Shown in pieces: positions 6,854-14,099 of a DNA stretch of 23,034 bases. The stretch comes from a virus, in IMG/VR virus record IMGVR_UViG_3300047408_000021, positions 1 to 23,034 of that record. The stretch is one strand, 5' to 3'. The position numbers and the translations under genes are program-made. The notes beneath the pieces are model-generated. The model made no database searches. It was not told the DNA's origin and saw only the letters and a program-made list of their open reading frames with translations. Numbering within the stretch: the first letter of the stretch is position 1; every line of letters begins with the position of its first letter.

Positions 6854-8677
6854 GTGGCAATCGTCATTCCCATTGTCGCCAAGTTTGTTGACGACGGACT
6901 CAAGGATGCTCAAAAGAGCATCATGGAGACGGAGAAGGGCTACACCAAGGTTGCCGCCAAGGTTCACAAGTTGGCCGGTCCCTCCAAGGCCATCGTTGCC
7001 GGGATGGGAACCGCCCTGTACACGATGGCGAAAAACGCCGGGGGCGCAGCCAAGGCGCAGTCCAAGTTGGAAGCGTCAATGGCGGCGGTCGGCTACAAGA
7101 ACCTAGCGGACGAGGCATCCGACTACGCCGAGAAGTTGCAGCACGTCATCGGGGTGTCCGACGAGGACATCAAGTCCACCATGCAGAAGTTGTCGGCGTA
7201 CGACGCCACCGCCGAGTCCGCCGACATGATGGCTCGGGCGACCCTCGCCGCCGCCAACATGAGCGCAGCGGGGTTCGGCACGATGGACTCCGCCGCCATC
7301 GCCCTCGGGCGGGCGTTACAGAACCCTGAGAAGGGGATCGTGGCCCTCGGGAAAAAGGGCGTGCAGTTCACCAAAGACCAAGAGGATCAAGTCAAGGCCA
7401 TGATGAAGGTGGGTGACACCGCCGGGGCGCAGGCCCTCATCATGGAGGAGGTGGAGTCCTCCTACGACGGGGTTGCGAAGGCGTCGGCATCCGGCACCGC
7501 AAAGATGAAGTTGGCGTGGGACGAGGCGTCCGAGACGATGGGCTCCACCCTCGCCCCGATGATTACCCGGGTCAATGAACTCCTCATCAAGTTGGCAGGC
7601 TTTGTCACCGAGAACGCTCGAGCGTTCCGCATCCTCGCCATCGCCATCATGGGCATCGCCGGGATCATCGTCGTGTGGGACGCCATCAACAAGGTGATGG
7701 TGACCATGAAGGCCATGAACAAGGTCATGCACATCAGCAAGGCAGCAGCCGCCGCGTACAAGGCAGCCATGAAGTTGATCGGCCCCGCAGCATCAGCCGC
7801 AGGCCGGGGCATCCTCGCCATGACCAAGGCGCTTGGCTTGCAGAAAGCCGCACTCAAAGCGGCAGCGGTGGCGACCAAGGTGTTCAAGACGGCGATGCGG
7901 GCGATGGCCGGACCTATCGGTTGGATCACCGCCGCCATCATCGCGCTCGCCATCGTCATCATCAGGAATTGGGACAAGATCAAGGCCGTGACCCTCAAGG
8001 TGTGGGGATGGGTCAAGGGCTATCTCCTCAAGATATGGAACAGCCTCAAAACCGCCGTGAGCAAGACGTGGAACGCCATCACCAAGGTCATCAGCAAGGC
8101 GTGGGACCTCATCAAGCGCATACTCCGGCTCAACCCGTTCATCTTCGTGCTCACCCACCTCGACTGGATCAAGGCCAAGGTGGGGGCCGCGTTCGATTGG
8201 GTCAAGACCAAGATTCAGAACGCCTGGAACGCCATCAAGGGACTGTTCAAGTCCAACCCCTTCACCGCCATCAAGGGGTTCCTGGACACCATGAAGGGAT
8301 GGTTCACCTCCACGTTCGCGGAGATAGGCAGCAAGATCGAGGCATTCGTCGGCAAGGTCAAGGGCGCAGCCGAGTCCGTCAAGGGGGCATTCAACAAGGC
8401 GAAGGACCTGGCCGACAAGATGCCCAAGCCCGGGAAGGGTAAGAGCGGGACCTCCGACTCCGCCGCCGTCTACGCCATGCCGGTCACCCGCATGTTGGCC
8501 GGTGGAGTGCCCGCCCCGACCAAGGCGGCTCCGGTCAGGGGCGGAGGCGGCGGCGGTCCCGTCATCAACATCAACGGAGCCCTCGACCCCGAGGCTGTCG
8601 CAAGACAGGTCCGGCACCTGTTGGATTCCCACGACAGGCGGCAGGGTAGGACCGTGGTCCGAGCGGTCGCGTTCTAA
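6854..8677 (+). CDS. Tape measure protein
   Basis: A 607-aa tail-length ruler. The sequence is rich in Ala, Lys and helices (KLAGPSKAIVAGMGTALYTMAK, MMARATLAAANMSAAG). It has two hydrophobic segments (about residues 256-277 and 354-374) that could insert into the host membrane for DNA entry. Several Trp-containing amphipathic repeats follow (KVWGWVKGYLLKIWNSLK, KTWNAITKVISKAWDLIK, DWVKTKIQNAWNAIKGLF), typical of tape measures. The C-terminal end is Gly-rich (APVRGGGGGG). At roughly 0.15 nm per residue the tail would be near 90 nm (known scaling, my estimate). GTG 6854 follows GGAGGAG at 6841-6847. Confidence 0.92.
   Translation: MAIVIPIVAKFVDDGLKDAQKSIMETEKGYTKVAAKVHKLAGPSKAIVAGMGTALYTMAKNAGGAAKAQSKLEASMAAVGYKNLADEASDYAEKLQHVIGVSDEDIKSTMQKLSAYDATAESADMMARATLAAANMSAAGFGTMDSAAIALGRALQNPEKGIVALGKKGVQFTKDQEDQVKAMMKVGDTAGAQALIMEEVESSYDGVAKASASGTAKMKLAWDEASETMGSTLAPMITRVNELLIKLAGFVTENARAFRILAIAIMGIAGIIVVWDAINKVMVTMKAMNKVMHISKAAAAAYKAAMKLIGPAASAAGRGILAMTKALGLQKAALKAAAVATKVFKTAMRAMAGPIGWITAAIIALAIVIIRNWDKIKAVTLKVWGWVKGYLLKIWNSLKTAVSKTWNAITKVISKAWDLIKRILRLNPFIFVLTHLDWIKAKVGAAFDWVKTKIQNAWNAIKGLFKSNPFTAIKGFLDTMKGWFTSTFAEIGSKIEAFVGKVKGAAESVKGAFNKAKDLADKMPKPGKGKSGTSDSAAVYAMPVTRMLAGGVPAPTKAAPVRGGGGGGPVININGALDPEAVARQVRHLLDSHDRRQGRTVVRAVAF
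8595..8608. repeat. Near-match: CTGTCGCAAGACAG
   Basis: One central mismatch (T to C); in the tape-measure 3' end. Both half-sites are perfect. Confidence 0.4.
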
Positions 8678-10977
8678 TGGCAGTCACCCAACGCCCCTAC
8701 CTCACCGTTGGCGGGGTCACCGTCAACCCGTTCAATGTGCTACTCCCCCTCACCGTCACCATCGGGCGCTCCGACCCGACCACGCAGCCCGACGCCAACG
8801 CCCTCTCGTTCGGGTGGTACGGCGAATCGTTCCCGTCCTACCTGCACCGGGGTGCCCCTGTGACCGTGTGGATGGGGGCCAAGGCCGAGCCCGACGTGTG
8901 GGAGGACATCTGGACCGACATCTGGACCGGCTCCGCCCCCGACGAGTCCGGCGGCAACAAACGGTTCATCGGCAGGGTCGCGGACATTGCCGCGTCACCC
9001 GACGTGACCAACGGGAAGGTGCAGGCGTCCGTGACGTGCATCGGGCTCCTCACCGACCTGGCAGACCTCATCGTCGGGGACGAGCCCTGGCCGATAGACA
9101 CCGACCTCGAGCGGGTGGAACGCATCCGGCACCTGACCCGCAACGACTTCCCGTTCGTCAATGAGGGAAGTCCTGCCTTACGTCTGCGCCGTCGGGACGT
9201 GGACCGGCAGAACGCCCTCGAGTTGCTCCACCTGTTCGCCGGGTCCGTGGGAAGCATCGTGTGGGAGTACCCCGACGGCTCCGTTCACTATCAGCGCTAC
9301 GACACCCGCGACGTTCCGGTCCCCGGGGCCAACGCCTACCTCCCGCCACAGTCCATCGTGGCCGATGCACAGTGGGCGCAGTCCACGGACCAACTCATCG
9401 ACCGGGTGCGGGTGGAGTACGGCGACGACCCGCCCGACGGGGACCGTCCGACGTTCGTGGCCGGGGACGGCTTCCACGAGACACGGCTCTCCGGCGAGGC
9501 GGCGGACATCGGCACCGCCACCATCATCGGGACCGTGGTGCTCGAGCGGTGGGGGCGGTCGGACCTGTGGGACGCCCCGCAGATCAACACCGGAACCTAT
9601 CTCCTGGACGAAGCCACCTACGAGGCCCTCCTAGCCCTCCTCCCGGGCGACCCGCTCGAGACAGGCAACCTGACCCCCGGTCCGTCCCCCGGCTCGGGAG
9701 GCGGCGGTCTGTGGTTCGTGGAGGGGTGGCAGGAGACGTGGGACCGAGCCGGGAACGGGGCACCGCTCGACCACGAGTTCGCCATCAGCGTCTCCGACGT
9801 ACGCCGGTTCGCCGTGAACGGCGTGGATGTGAGCCCGCTCCTGTTGTCCGTCACTCCCGCGTCCTGGGTCATCGGGGCCGGACTCATCACCGTCACCCTC
9901 ACCGTGAACTATCCGCCCAACCCGCCGGTCGGCGTGTTCTCCCTGTCCATCGACGGCATGGAGCCGCTCGCCCCCATCCCGCTCCCGCAGTCCGGGAACT
10001 TCGTGTCATGGACCCTGCCCGCCGACCTCATCCCCCCCGGCAAGCATGAACTTCGAGCCACCTATACCGGCTACCCGGAGCAGTACCGCCCCGCCACCTC
10101 CGACGCCGAGGTGGTCACCGTCACCAACGCCGCCGCGTACCTCATCACCCTGACCTCGCCCTCCCAACGCCCCCACGTCGGGGACCGGCACACCCTCTAC
10201 GCCACCCTGTTCCCCAAAACAGGTGACCTGGACGAGAACGTGCCGGAGGGCACCGTCCGGTTCGAGTCCGCCCCGGCATCCGGGACGCCGTGGACCCTCC
10301 ACGAGATTGTGGACGCACCCGGAGGTGATGACGGCAGGTTGGTCGCCTCCACCTTCACCGTCCTCCCCGGAGATATCGTCTGGCGGGCGCGCTACATCCC
10401 CAACCCCGACGAGACGCGGTGGGTGGCCGACACCTCCAACTCCATCGCCCTGTCCCCGGTCCACGCCTCCTACCAAACCCTTGTCTACGAGTGCCTGAAC
10501 GGGGGCACCACCTACAACGAGGCCGGGGTGGTCGTGCCGCTCCCTGACTTACGACAGGGCGATTGGGGGGACGGCAACGGGGACTACCGCTCCCTCATGG
10601 CGTACGCGATGAACGTGGCCGACTGGCAGGACTGGACCGTGACCAAGGTGGAGGCGTTCCTGCACGTCACCGCGTTCCAACAAGGCGAGATAGGCACCAT
10701 CCGGCTCGGGTCCTACTACGGGGGACCGGACGACATCCTGCACCGTACTGACGTAAGTCAGTGGCCGGTGGGCACCGGGAGGTGGGTGGACATCACACCT
10801 TGGGGTCGGCACCTCCTCGCCAACAATCCGAGGATGAACGGGCTTGCCATCGGCCCCGGTGAGCGGGCGGCGGGCGTCCAAGTCGATGTCGCCCACGACG
10901 CCGCCAACATGCCCAAGATCAGGGCGACCGGCTACCGATGGGTGACCGGCCCGATTGCTGAGAGGATGTCCCCGTGA
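8677..10977 (+). CDS. Large tail-tip protein: hub + two Ig-like domains + C-terminal module
   Basis: A 766-aa protein whose ATG overlaps the tape-measure stop (TAATG). Residues 1 to about 380 resemble actinophage hub/minor tail proteins (FIGRVADIAASPDVTNGKVQ, LTDLADLIVGDEPWPIDTDL, NALELLHLFAGSVGSIVWEY). Residues about 382-485 and 485-600 read as two Ig-like repeats (SVTPASWVIGAGLITVTLTV ... KHELRATYTG; ITLTSPSQRPHVGDRHTLYA ... PGDIVWRARY). Residues about 600-766 form a separate module (VYECLNGGTTYNEAG, KVEAFLHVTAFQQGEIGTI) resembling beta-sandwich surface or carbohydrate-binding domains. It probably combines tail-tip structure and receptor contact. No separate distal-tail gene sits between it and the tape measure. 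Confidence 0.75.
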   Translation: MAVTQRPYLTVGGVTVNPFNVLLPLTVTIGRSDPTTQPDANALSFGWYGESFPSYLHRGAPVTVWMGAKAEPDVWEDIWTDIWTGSAPDESGGNKRFIGRVADIAASPDVTNGKVQASVTCIGLLTDLADLIVGDEPWPIDTDLERVERIRHLTRNDFPFVNEGSPALRLRRRDVDRQNALELLHLFAGSVGSIVWEYPDGSVHYQRYDTRDVPVPGANAYLPPQSIVADAQWAQSTDQLIDRVRVEYGDDPPDGDRPTFVAGDGFHETRLSGEAADIGTATIIGTVVLERWGRSDLWDAPQINTGTYLLDEATYEALLALLPGDPLETGNLTPGPSPGSGGGGLWFVEGWQETWDRAGNGAPLDHEFAISVSDVRRFAVNGVDVSPLLLSVTPASWVIGAGLITVTLTVNYPPNPPVGVFSLSIDGMEPLAPIPLPQSGNFVSWTLPADLIPPGKHELRATYTGYPEQYRPATSDAEVVTVTNAAAYLITLTSPSQRPHVGDRHTLYATLFPKTGDLDENVPEGTVRFESAPASGTPWTLHEIVDAPGGDDGRLVASTFTVLPGDIVWRARYIPNPDETRWVADTSNSIALSPVHASYQTLVYECLNGGTTYNEAGVVVPLPDLRQGDWGDGNGDYRSLMAYAMNVADWQDWTVTKVEAFLHVTAFQQGEIGTIRLGSYYGGPDDILHRTDVSQWPVGTGRWVDITPWGRHLLANNPRMNGLAIGPGERAAGVQVDVAHDAANMPKIRATGYRWVTGPIAERMSP
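9173..9186. repeat. Palindromic site: CTGCCTTACGTCTG
   Basis: In the hub part of the tail-tip gene; reverse complement CAGACGTAAGGCAG. Confidence 0.6.
10544..10557. repeat. Palindromic site: CTGACTTACGACAG
   Basis: In the C-terminal module of the tail-tip gene; encodes PDLRQ. Confidence 0.65.
10748..10761. repeat. Palindromic site: CTGACGTAAGTCAG
   Basis: Full consensus match with perfect half-sites, about 200 bases after the previous copy. Confidence 0.7.
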
Positions 10978-11780
10978 GTCTCCTACCAACCGAGGTCCCG
11001 GGACCCAACCCCGGGCAGCCGGGGCACTTCGGTCACCACGACTGGCTCACCTCATCGGTGAAGGCGCTGGACGACGGATTCGACCTCGTGGCCGTCCTCA
11101 TCCCGCAGACGATCCTCTACACCGCGTCCTCCACCTGGACGAAGCCCGCCAACCTTGTCTACGCGGAGGTGCAGGTGAGCGGAGGCGGAGGCGGAGGCGG
11201 AGGGGCCGGGGCCACCACCGCGAACCAAGCGGCAGCCGCAGGAGGAGGCGGCGGCGGCGCTTGGGCGCTCAAAGTGTTCAAGGCCGGGGACCTCCTCGCC
11301 ACCGAGACTGTCACTGTCGGGACCGGCGGCAACGGCGGCACCAACGGGAACTACGCGGGAGGCAACGGGAAGGCGTCCACGTTCAAGACACTGAACGCCA
11401 ACGGCGGCACGGGCGGGTCACCAATGGTCGCCACCACCGCCAACGCGGGAGCAGCGGGAGGCAACGGGGCAGCCTCCACAGGCGGGGACTACTACTCCAA
11501 CGGCAGAGGCGGCAGGCCGGGACGGGTCATCGCCGTCTCCGGGGGCAACGCCGGATTCGTGCCCGGGGACGGCGGCACGTCGTTCCTAGGCGGTCAAGGG
11601 AAGGGCACCGACAACACCAACGGCGGAGCCGGAGCCGGGGGCGGACCCAACGGCGGCGGCGGCTCCGGTGCGTCCTCGAGGTCCGGTGGGACCGCCTACG
11701 TCGGCGGAGCCGGAGGCAACGGGTCCGTCATCGTCACGTCGTATGTTCTGACCTGGGTCGCCGCACCCCCGAGGCCGTAA
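10974..11780 (+). CDS. Glycine-rich tail adhesin-like protein
   Basis: A 268-aa protein starting at GTG 10974, overlapping the upstream stop. Residues 1-45 are a short attachment region. The marker TASSTWTKPANLVYAEVQVS, followed by a long stretch of Gly-Gly-Gly, Gly-Asn-Gly and Gly-Ala-Gly (about residues 70-255), is the 'WxxPAG...GGGGGG' pattern seen in glycine-rich phage tail adhesins and fibres. These domains usually form polyglycine-helix bundles exposing loops to the receptor (family knowledge). The run of varied loops (NYAGGNGKAS, NAGFVPGDGG) is where host-range variation would be expected. Confidence 0.7.
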   Translation: MSLLPTEVPGPNPGQPGHFGHHDWLTSSVKALDDGFDLVAVLIPQTILYTASSTWTKPANLVYAEVQVSGGGGGGGGAGATTANQAAAAGGGGGGAWALKVFKAGDLLATETVTVGTGGNGGTNGNYAGGNGKASTFKTLNANGGTGGSPMVATTANAGAAGGNGAASTGGDYYSNGRGGRPGRVIAVSGGNAGFVPGDGGTSFLGGQGKGTDNTNGGAGAGGGPNGGGGSGASSRSGGTAYVGGAGGNGSVIVTSYVLTWVAAPPRP

Positions 11781-11785
11781 GACAG
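11772..11785. repeat. Palindromic site before M23 gene: AGGCCGTAAGACAG
   Basis: Spans the adhesin stop and the M23 ribosome binding site; the right half is perfect. Confidence 0.55.
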
Positions 11786-11794
11786 GAGTTCGTC

Positions 11795-12418
11795 ATGGTC
11801 AACCCCGTTCCCGGCAAGTCCGTCACCACCCCCTACGGCAAGCGAGGGTCCTATTGGTCGTGTGATGAGGACGCCAACGGCAACGGCATTCACACCGGGG
11901 TGGACTACGCCGCACCCTCCGGGACACCTGTGGTCGCCGCCCGAGGAGGGAAGGTCGTTCACTGTTCACACGGGTCGGCGTTCGGCAACCATCAGATCGA
12001 GATACTCCCCGGGGACGGCACCCGCGACTTTTACGCCCACCTGTCCTCGAGGGTCGGCAACGGGGTCAAGGTGTCAACCGGGCAGAAGGTCGGCGCGGTC
12101 GGCGCGGAGGGCAACGTCACCGGAGCCCACCTGCACTTCGAGCGGCACAAGGTCGCCACCGGAGGGTGGTCGTGCGGGATCATCGTGGACCCAACCAAGT
12201 CCATCAACTACGCCTCCGAGGAGGACGACGACATGCCGCTCAACAAGGACGACAAAGACTGGATCAACAAGCAGATCGAGGAGAGCCAGCAGGCGGTCAT
12301 CAAGCGGATGAACGAGTTGATGGGCGACGTGGTGGATCACCCGACCAAAGAGAACAAGGACAACACCGTGTTCGCCAAGACCGCCCTGGGGATGCTCCTC
12401 GACCGTACGGGGAAGTGA
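11795..12418 (+). CDS. M23 peptidase (endolysin or tail-associated lysin)
   Basis: A 207-aa protein with a LytM/M23 zinc metallopeptidase domain (about residues 5-135). The ligands are visible as HTGVD (His33, Asp37) and HLHF (His112, His114), with His82 in YAHLSS. These enzymes cut peptide cross-bridges in peptidoglycan. The C-terminus (about 145-207) is helical and acidic (DKDWINKQIEESQQAVIKRM) and resembles short helical tails on other actinophage lysins. ATG 11795 is preceded by CAGGAG within the palindromic repeat at 11772-11785. With a holin-like gene close downstream, endolysin is the most likely role, but a virion-associated role cannot be excluded. Confidence 0.88.
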   Translation: MVNPVPGKSVTTPYGKRGSYWSCDEDANGNGIHTGVDYAAPSGTPVVAARGGKVVHCSHGSAFGNHQIEILPGDGTRDFYAHLSSRVGNGVKVSTGQKVGAVGAEGNVTGAHLHFERHKVATGGWSCGIIVDPTKSINYASEEDDDMPLNKDDKDWINKQIEESQQAVIKRMNELMGDVVDHPTKENKDNTVFAKTALGMLLDRTGK

Positions 12419-13158
12419 TGCGACGATGCCTTGAGGCGACTCTCCTGGCACTCGCTCTCTCGGTAGGCGTCCCCGCCGCTACCGGCGTATCCCCCGTATC
12501 GCAGAGTAGTGGCGGGGACTCGCTTGTCACCATCACCACACAGAACGTCCGGGTGAGCCTGCCCCCCGCTCGAGCCCGCCACGACATCCGGCGGGCGGCG
12601 GTCAACTCCTCCATCGTGCTCACACAGGAGATGGGCAGGCGGCGCGCCTCGAGGTTCGCCCCGACCGGGTGGGGGGCCGCTCACTTCCCTGGCTTACGTC
12701 AGGGCGACTGTGCCACCTACTACGACCGGAGCACCTGGCGTAAGACAGCATCCTGGACGACGCTCCTGACCGCCGCCCGCTTCCGCGCCGGACACCGCTA
12801 CGCCTTGACCACCATCCTCCGGGGACAAGGGACCCGTCTGGCCGTGGTGTGCGTCCACCTCATCACCCGGTCCCTCGCCCGCCGAACCGTCTACTCACGC
12901 GGCATGGTCCGGCTCCGGCTCCTCCTCTCGAGGCTCCATGTGCCACACGTCGTCGTCGGCGGGGACTGGAACCGGGTGTGGCCGTTGCGGGCACCGCTGG
13001 CAGGGTTCGGCACCCGGGAGCCACCGGCAGCCACCGGCAGCCGGGGAGGTCGCATCGACTTCCTGTGGTGGAAGGGAGCCGGAGAGCGGACAATCAGGGT
13101 GATCGGGCACACCTACTCCGACCACAACGGCGTGCGGGTAGGACTACGACTCCACTAG
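12418..13158 (+). CDS. Exported endonuclease/exonuclease/phosphatase (EEP)-fold protein
   Basis: A 246-aa protein with an N-terminal signal-like stretch (MRRC then LEATLLALALSVGVPAATGV; about residues 1-24; Cys4 is too early for a typical lipobox). The EEP family motifs are complete: Asn in TTQNVRV (Asn43), Gln-Glu in VLTQEM (Gln70, Glu71), His147 in VVCVHL, GDWN (Asp183, Asn185), Asp214 in RIDFLWW, and SDH (Asp235, His236). The set matches DNase I-like nucleases and Mg-dependent phosphodiesterases. The start overlaps the M23 stop (TGATG), so they are coexpressed. The substrate cannot be told from sequence; a secreted DNase is one possibility. Confidence 0.8.
   Translation: MRRCLEATLLALALSVGVPAATGVSPVSQSSGGDSLVTITTQNVRVSLPPARARHDIRRAAVNSSIVLTQEMGRRRASRFAPTGWGAAHFPGLRQGDCATYYDRSTWRKTASWTTLLTAARFRAGHRYALTTILRGQGTRLAVVCVHLITRSLARRTVYSRGMVRLRLLLSRLHVPHVVVGGDWNRVWPLRAPLAGFGTREPPAATGSRGGRIDFLWWKGAGERTIRVIGHTYSDHNGVRVGLRLH
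12689..12702. repeat. Palindromic site: CTGGCTTACGTCAG
   Basis: In the EEP gene, 32 bases before the next copy; the closest pair in the window. Confidence 0.65.
12735..12748. repeat. Palindromic site: CTGGCGTAAGACAG
   Basis: Second of the close pair in the EEP gene; opposite central orientation (GTAA versus TTAC). Confidence 0.65.
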
Positions 13159-13170
13159 GGGGAGGCGACC

Positions 13171-13404
13171 GTGCGCCGGTCCACGACCGACCTCCTCCTC
13201 CTGATGATCGCCGGGACCGTCTGCCTTGTGATCCTGTTCGTCGGCGGGGCCGTGTTCGTGCTCGAGTTGCGGGGCTCCGATACCTCCAAGTTGGCGGGCA
13301 ACCTCACCGATGTGGTGAACACGTTGGTCGGGCTCCTCGCTGGCTTCCTGGCCGGTAGGACCGACCGGAGGCGGAAGGCGGAGACGTTGGAGGCGGAGGA
13401 GTGA
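13171..13404 (+). CDS. Holin-like membrane protein
   Basis: A 77-aa protein with one strong membrane segment ([20 protein letters not shown], about residues 8-32) and a weaker hydrophobic stretch ([15 protein letters not shown], about 47-62), ending in a charged tail ([15 protein letters not shown]). This arrangement fits small actinophage holins. GTG 13171 is preceded by a GGGGGAGG-like ribosome binding site. It follows the M23 and EEP genes and overlaps the collagen-like gene by 4 bases. The holin role is inferred from size, membrane segments and location. Confidence 0.65.
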   Translation: MRRSTTDLLLLMIAGTVCLVILFVGGAVFVLELRGSDTSKLAGNLTDVVNTLVGLLAGFLAGRTDRRRKAETLEAEE

Positions 13405-13898
13405 TCGGGACCGTGGTCGGCTTCACCCTGTCGGCGGTGCTGGCAGGCGTGGCCCTCGGACGTGCCGCGTTCGGTCCCGAACCGGGGGAGCCTGTTGGAC
13501 AGGTCCAACACGTCCAACACGTCGTTCCCGGTCCTCCCGGTCCCGAGGGGCCACCGGGACCTGTTGGACCTGTTGGACGCCCTGGACGCCCTGGCAGGGA
13601 CGGGGTGGACGGGAAGGACGGGCGCAGCGTCACGGGGCCGCAGGGTCCGCCGGGGGCGTCCGTGGCAGGCCCTCGAGGGGCACGAGGTCGGCAGGGTCCG
13701 CAGGGTCGGGCGGTGGTCGGACCTCAAGGTAGGCCGGGGCGACCGGGTAGGCCGGGGCGACGTGGGGGCCGGGGACCTCGGGGGATCAGGGGACCTGTCG
13801 GCCCGCCCTGTCCTCCGGGGTTCTCCGGGCGGCGGGAGAACGTCCACACAGACATCCCACAGGGGACCATCGTCGTGTTCGTGTGCGTGCTCGGGTGA
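13401..13898 (+). CDS. Membrane-anchored collagen-like protein
   Basis: A 165-aa protein. Residues 1-24 ([20 protein letters not shown]) form a hydrophobic anchor. Residues about 43-140 are Gly-X-Y triplets ([20 protein letters not shown], then [12 protein letters not shown], and on), probably a trimeric collagen-like stalk. The C-terminus is a short non-collagen cap ([20 protein letters not shown]). Its place inside the lysis cassette, after the holin-like gene and before a one-span membrane peptide, is unusual. The coding DNA also contains five copies of the TGTTGGAC/GTCCAACA half-site. Function unknown. Confidence 0.8.
   Translation: MIGTVVGFTLSAVLAGVALGRAAFGPEPGEPVGQVQHVQHVVPGPPGPEGPPGPVGPVGRPGRPGRDGVDGKDGRSVTGPQGPPGASVAGPRGARGRQGPQGRAVVGPQGRPGRPGRPGRRGGRGPRGIRGPVGPPCPPGFSGRRENVHTDIPQGTIVVFVCVLG
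13493..13578. repeat. TGTTGGAC half-site cluster inside collagen-like gene
   Basis: TGTTGGACAGGTCCAACA (13493-13510) is an 18-base near-palindrome, followed by another GTCCAACA at 13512-13519 and two direct TGTTGGAC at 13562-13569 and 13571-13578. It differs at one base from the palindrome at 22090-22107. It may be a binding site embedded in coding sequence. Confidence 0.6.
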
Positions 13899-13993
13899 AC
13901 CGGAAGCCCGGGGTTCCTCCGCCCGTCCTGTGGTGGTCCCTGTTCATCCTCCTGTGTTACGTGCTCGGGGTCTGGCTCATCCTCAAGGGGTGA
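13895..13993 (+). CDS. 32-aa single-span membrane peptide
   Basis: A very short gene starting at GTG 13895 (overlapping the collagen-like stop by 4 bases) and ending at TGA 13993. After a short charged, proline-containing head (NRKPGVPPP) comes a hydrophobic span ([20 protein letters not shown]) ending LKG. Size and context suit a second holin or a spanin/antiholin-type regulator, but nothing in the sequence decides. The stop region also carries the GTGA-N6-TCAC box. Coding is supported by the stop-start overlap and the clean membrane segment. Confidence 0.55.
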   Translation: MNRKPGVPPPVLWWSLFILLCYVLGVWLILKG

Positions 13994-14003
13994 CACAGGT
14001 CAC
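13990..14003. promoter_or_regulatory. Crp/GlxR-like box GTGA-N6-TCAC
   Basis: GTGACACAGGTCAC matches the Crp/GlxR core GTGA-N6-TCAC. It is centred about 63 bases upstream of the start point I infer for the promoter at 14025-14053, the class I activator distance. A second copy stands in the same relation to the next leader at 15019-15032. Confidence 0.4.
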
Positions 14004-14024
14004 ACGCCGAAAGCGTCTACCGAC

Positions 14025-14053
14025 TTGACTGTCAATCCGCTAGACGGTAGATT
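14025..14053 (+). promoter_or_regulatory. Promoter for the right-arm (SprT-like) operon
   Basis: TTGACT (14025-14030), a 17-base spacer and TAGATT (14048-14053) form a good vegetative promoter. The spacer contains the repeat TGTCAATCCGCTAGAC (14030-14045). A palindromic repeat (14056-14069) covers the likely start point, a good place for a repressor. Confidence 0.65.
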
Positions 14054-14055
14054 CT

Positions 14056-14069
14056 CTGTTGTAAGGCAG
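14056..14069. repeat. Palindromic site at promoter start point: CTGTTGTAAGGCAG
   Basis: Three bases after the -10 box at 14048-14053; a classical repressor position. Confidence 0.65.
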
Positions 14070-14071
14070 GA

Positions 14072-14093
14072 ACACCAACCGCTAACCGAAAGG
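14072..14093 (+). promoter_or_regulatory. Leader repeat plus Shine-Dalgarno of the SprT-like gene
   Basis: ACACCAACCGCTA at 14072-14084 is followed by GAAAGG at 14088-14093, 6 bases before ATG 14100. The same leader element occurs before the genes at 15271 and 19860. Confidence 0.6.
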
Positions 14094-14099
14094 CACACC

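Noticed and set aside
11182-11720. Low-complexity GGC/GGA repeat as a mobile or regulatory element
   Set aside because: Explained by the glycine-rich adhesin reading frame.
13541-13800. Tandem DNA repeat or CRISPR-like array in the GXY region
   Set aside because: The repetition comes from Gly-X-Y codons, with no constant repeat and unique spacers. No CRISPR array is visible in the window.
14056-14069. Dispersed palindrome as an actinobacterial LexA/SOS box
   Set aside because: The LexA box is of the CGAAC-N4-GTTCG type; the half-sites here (CTGNC/GNCAG) do not match.
14025-14099. Earlier ATG start (14025) for the SprT-like gene
   Set aside because: It lies in the -35 box of a good promoter; ATG 14100 follows a leader repeat and GAAAGG.
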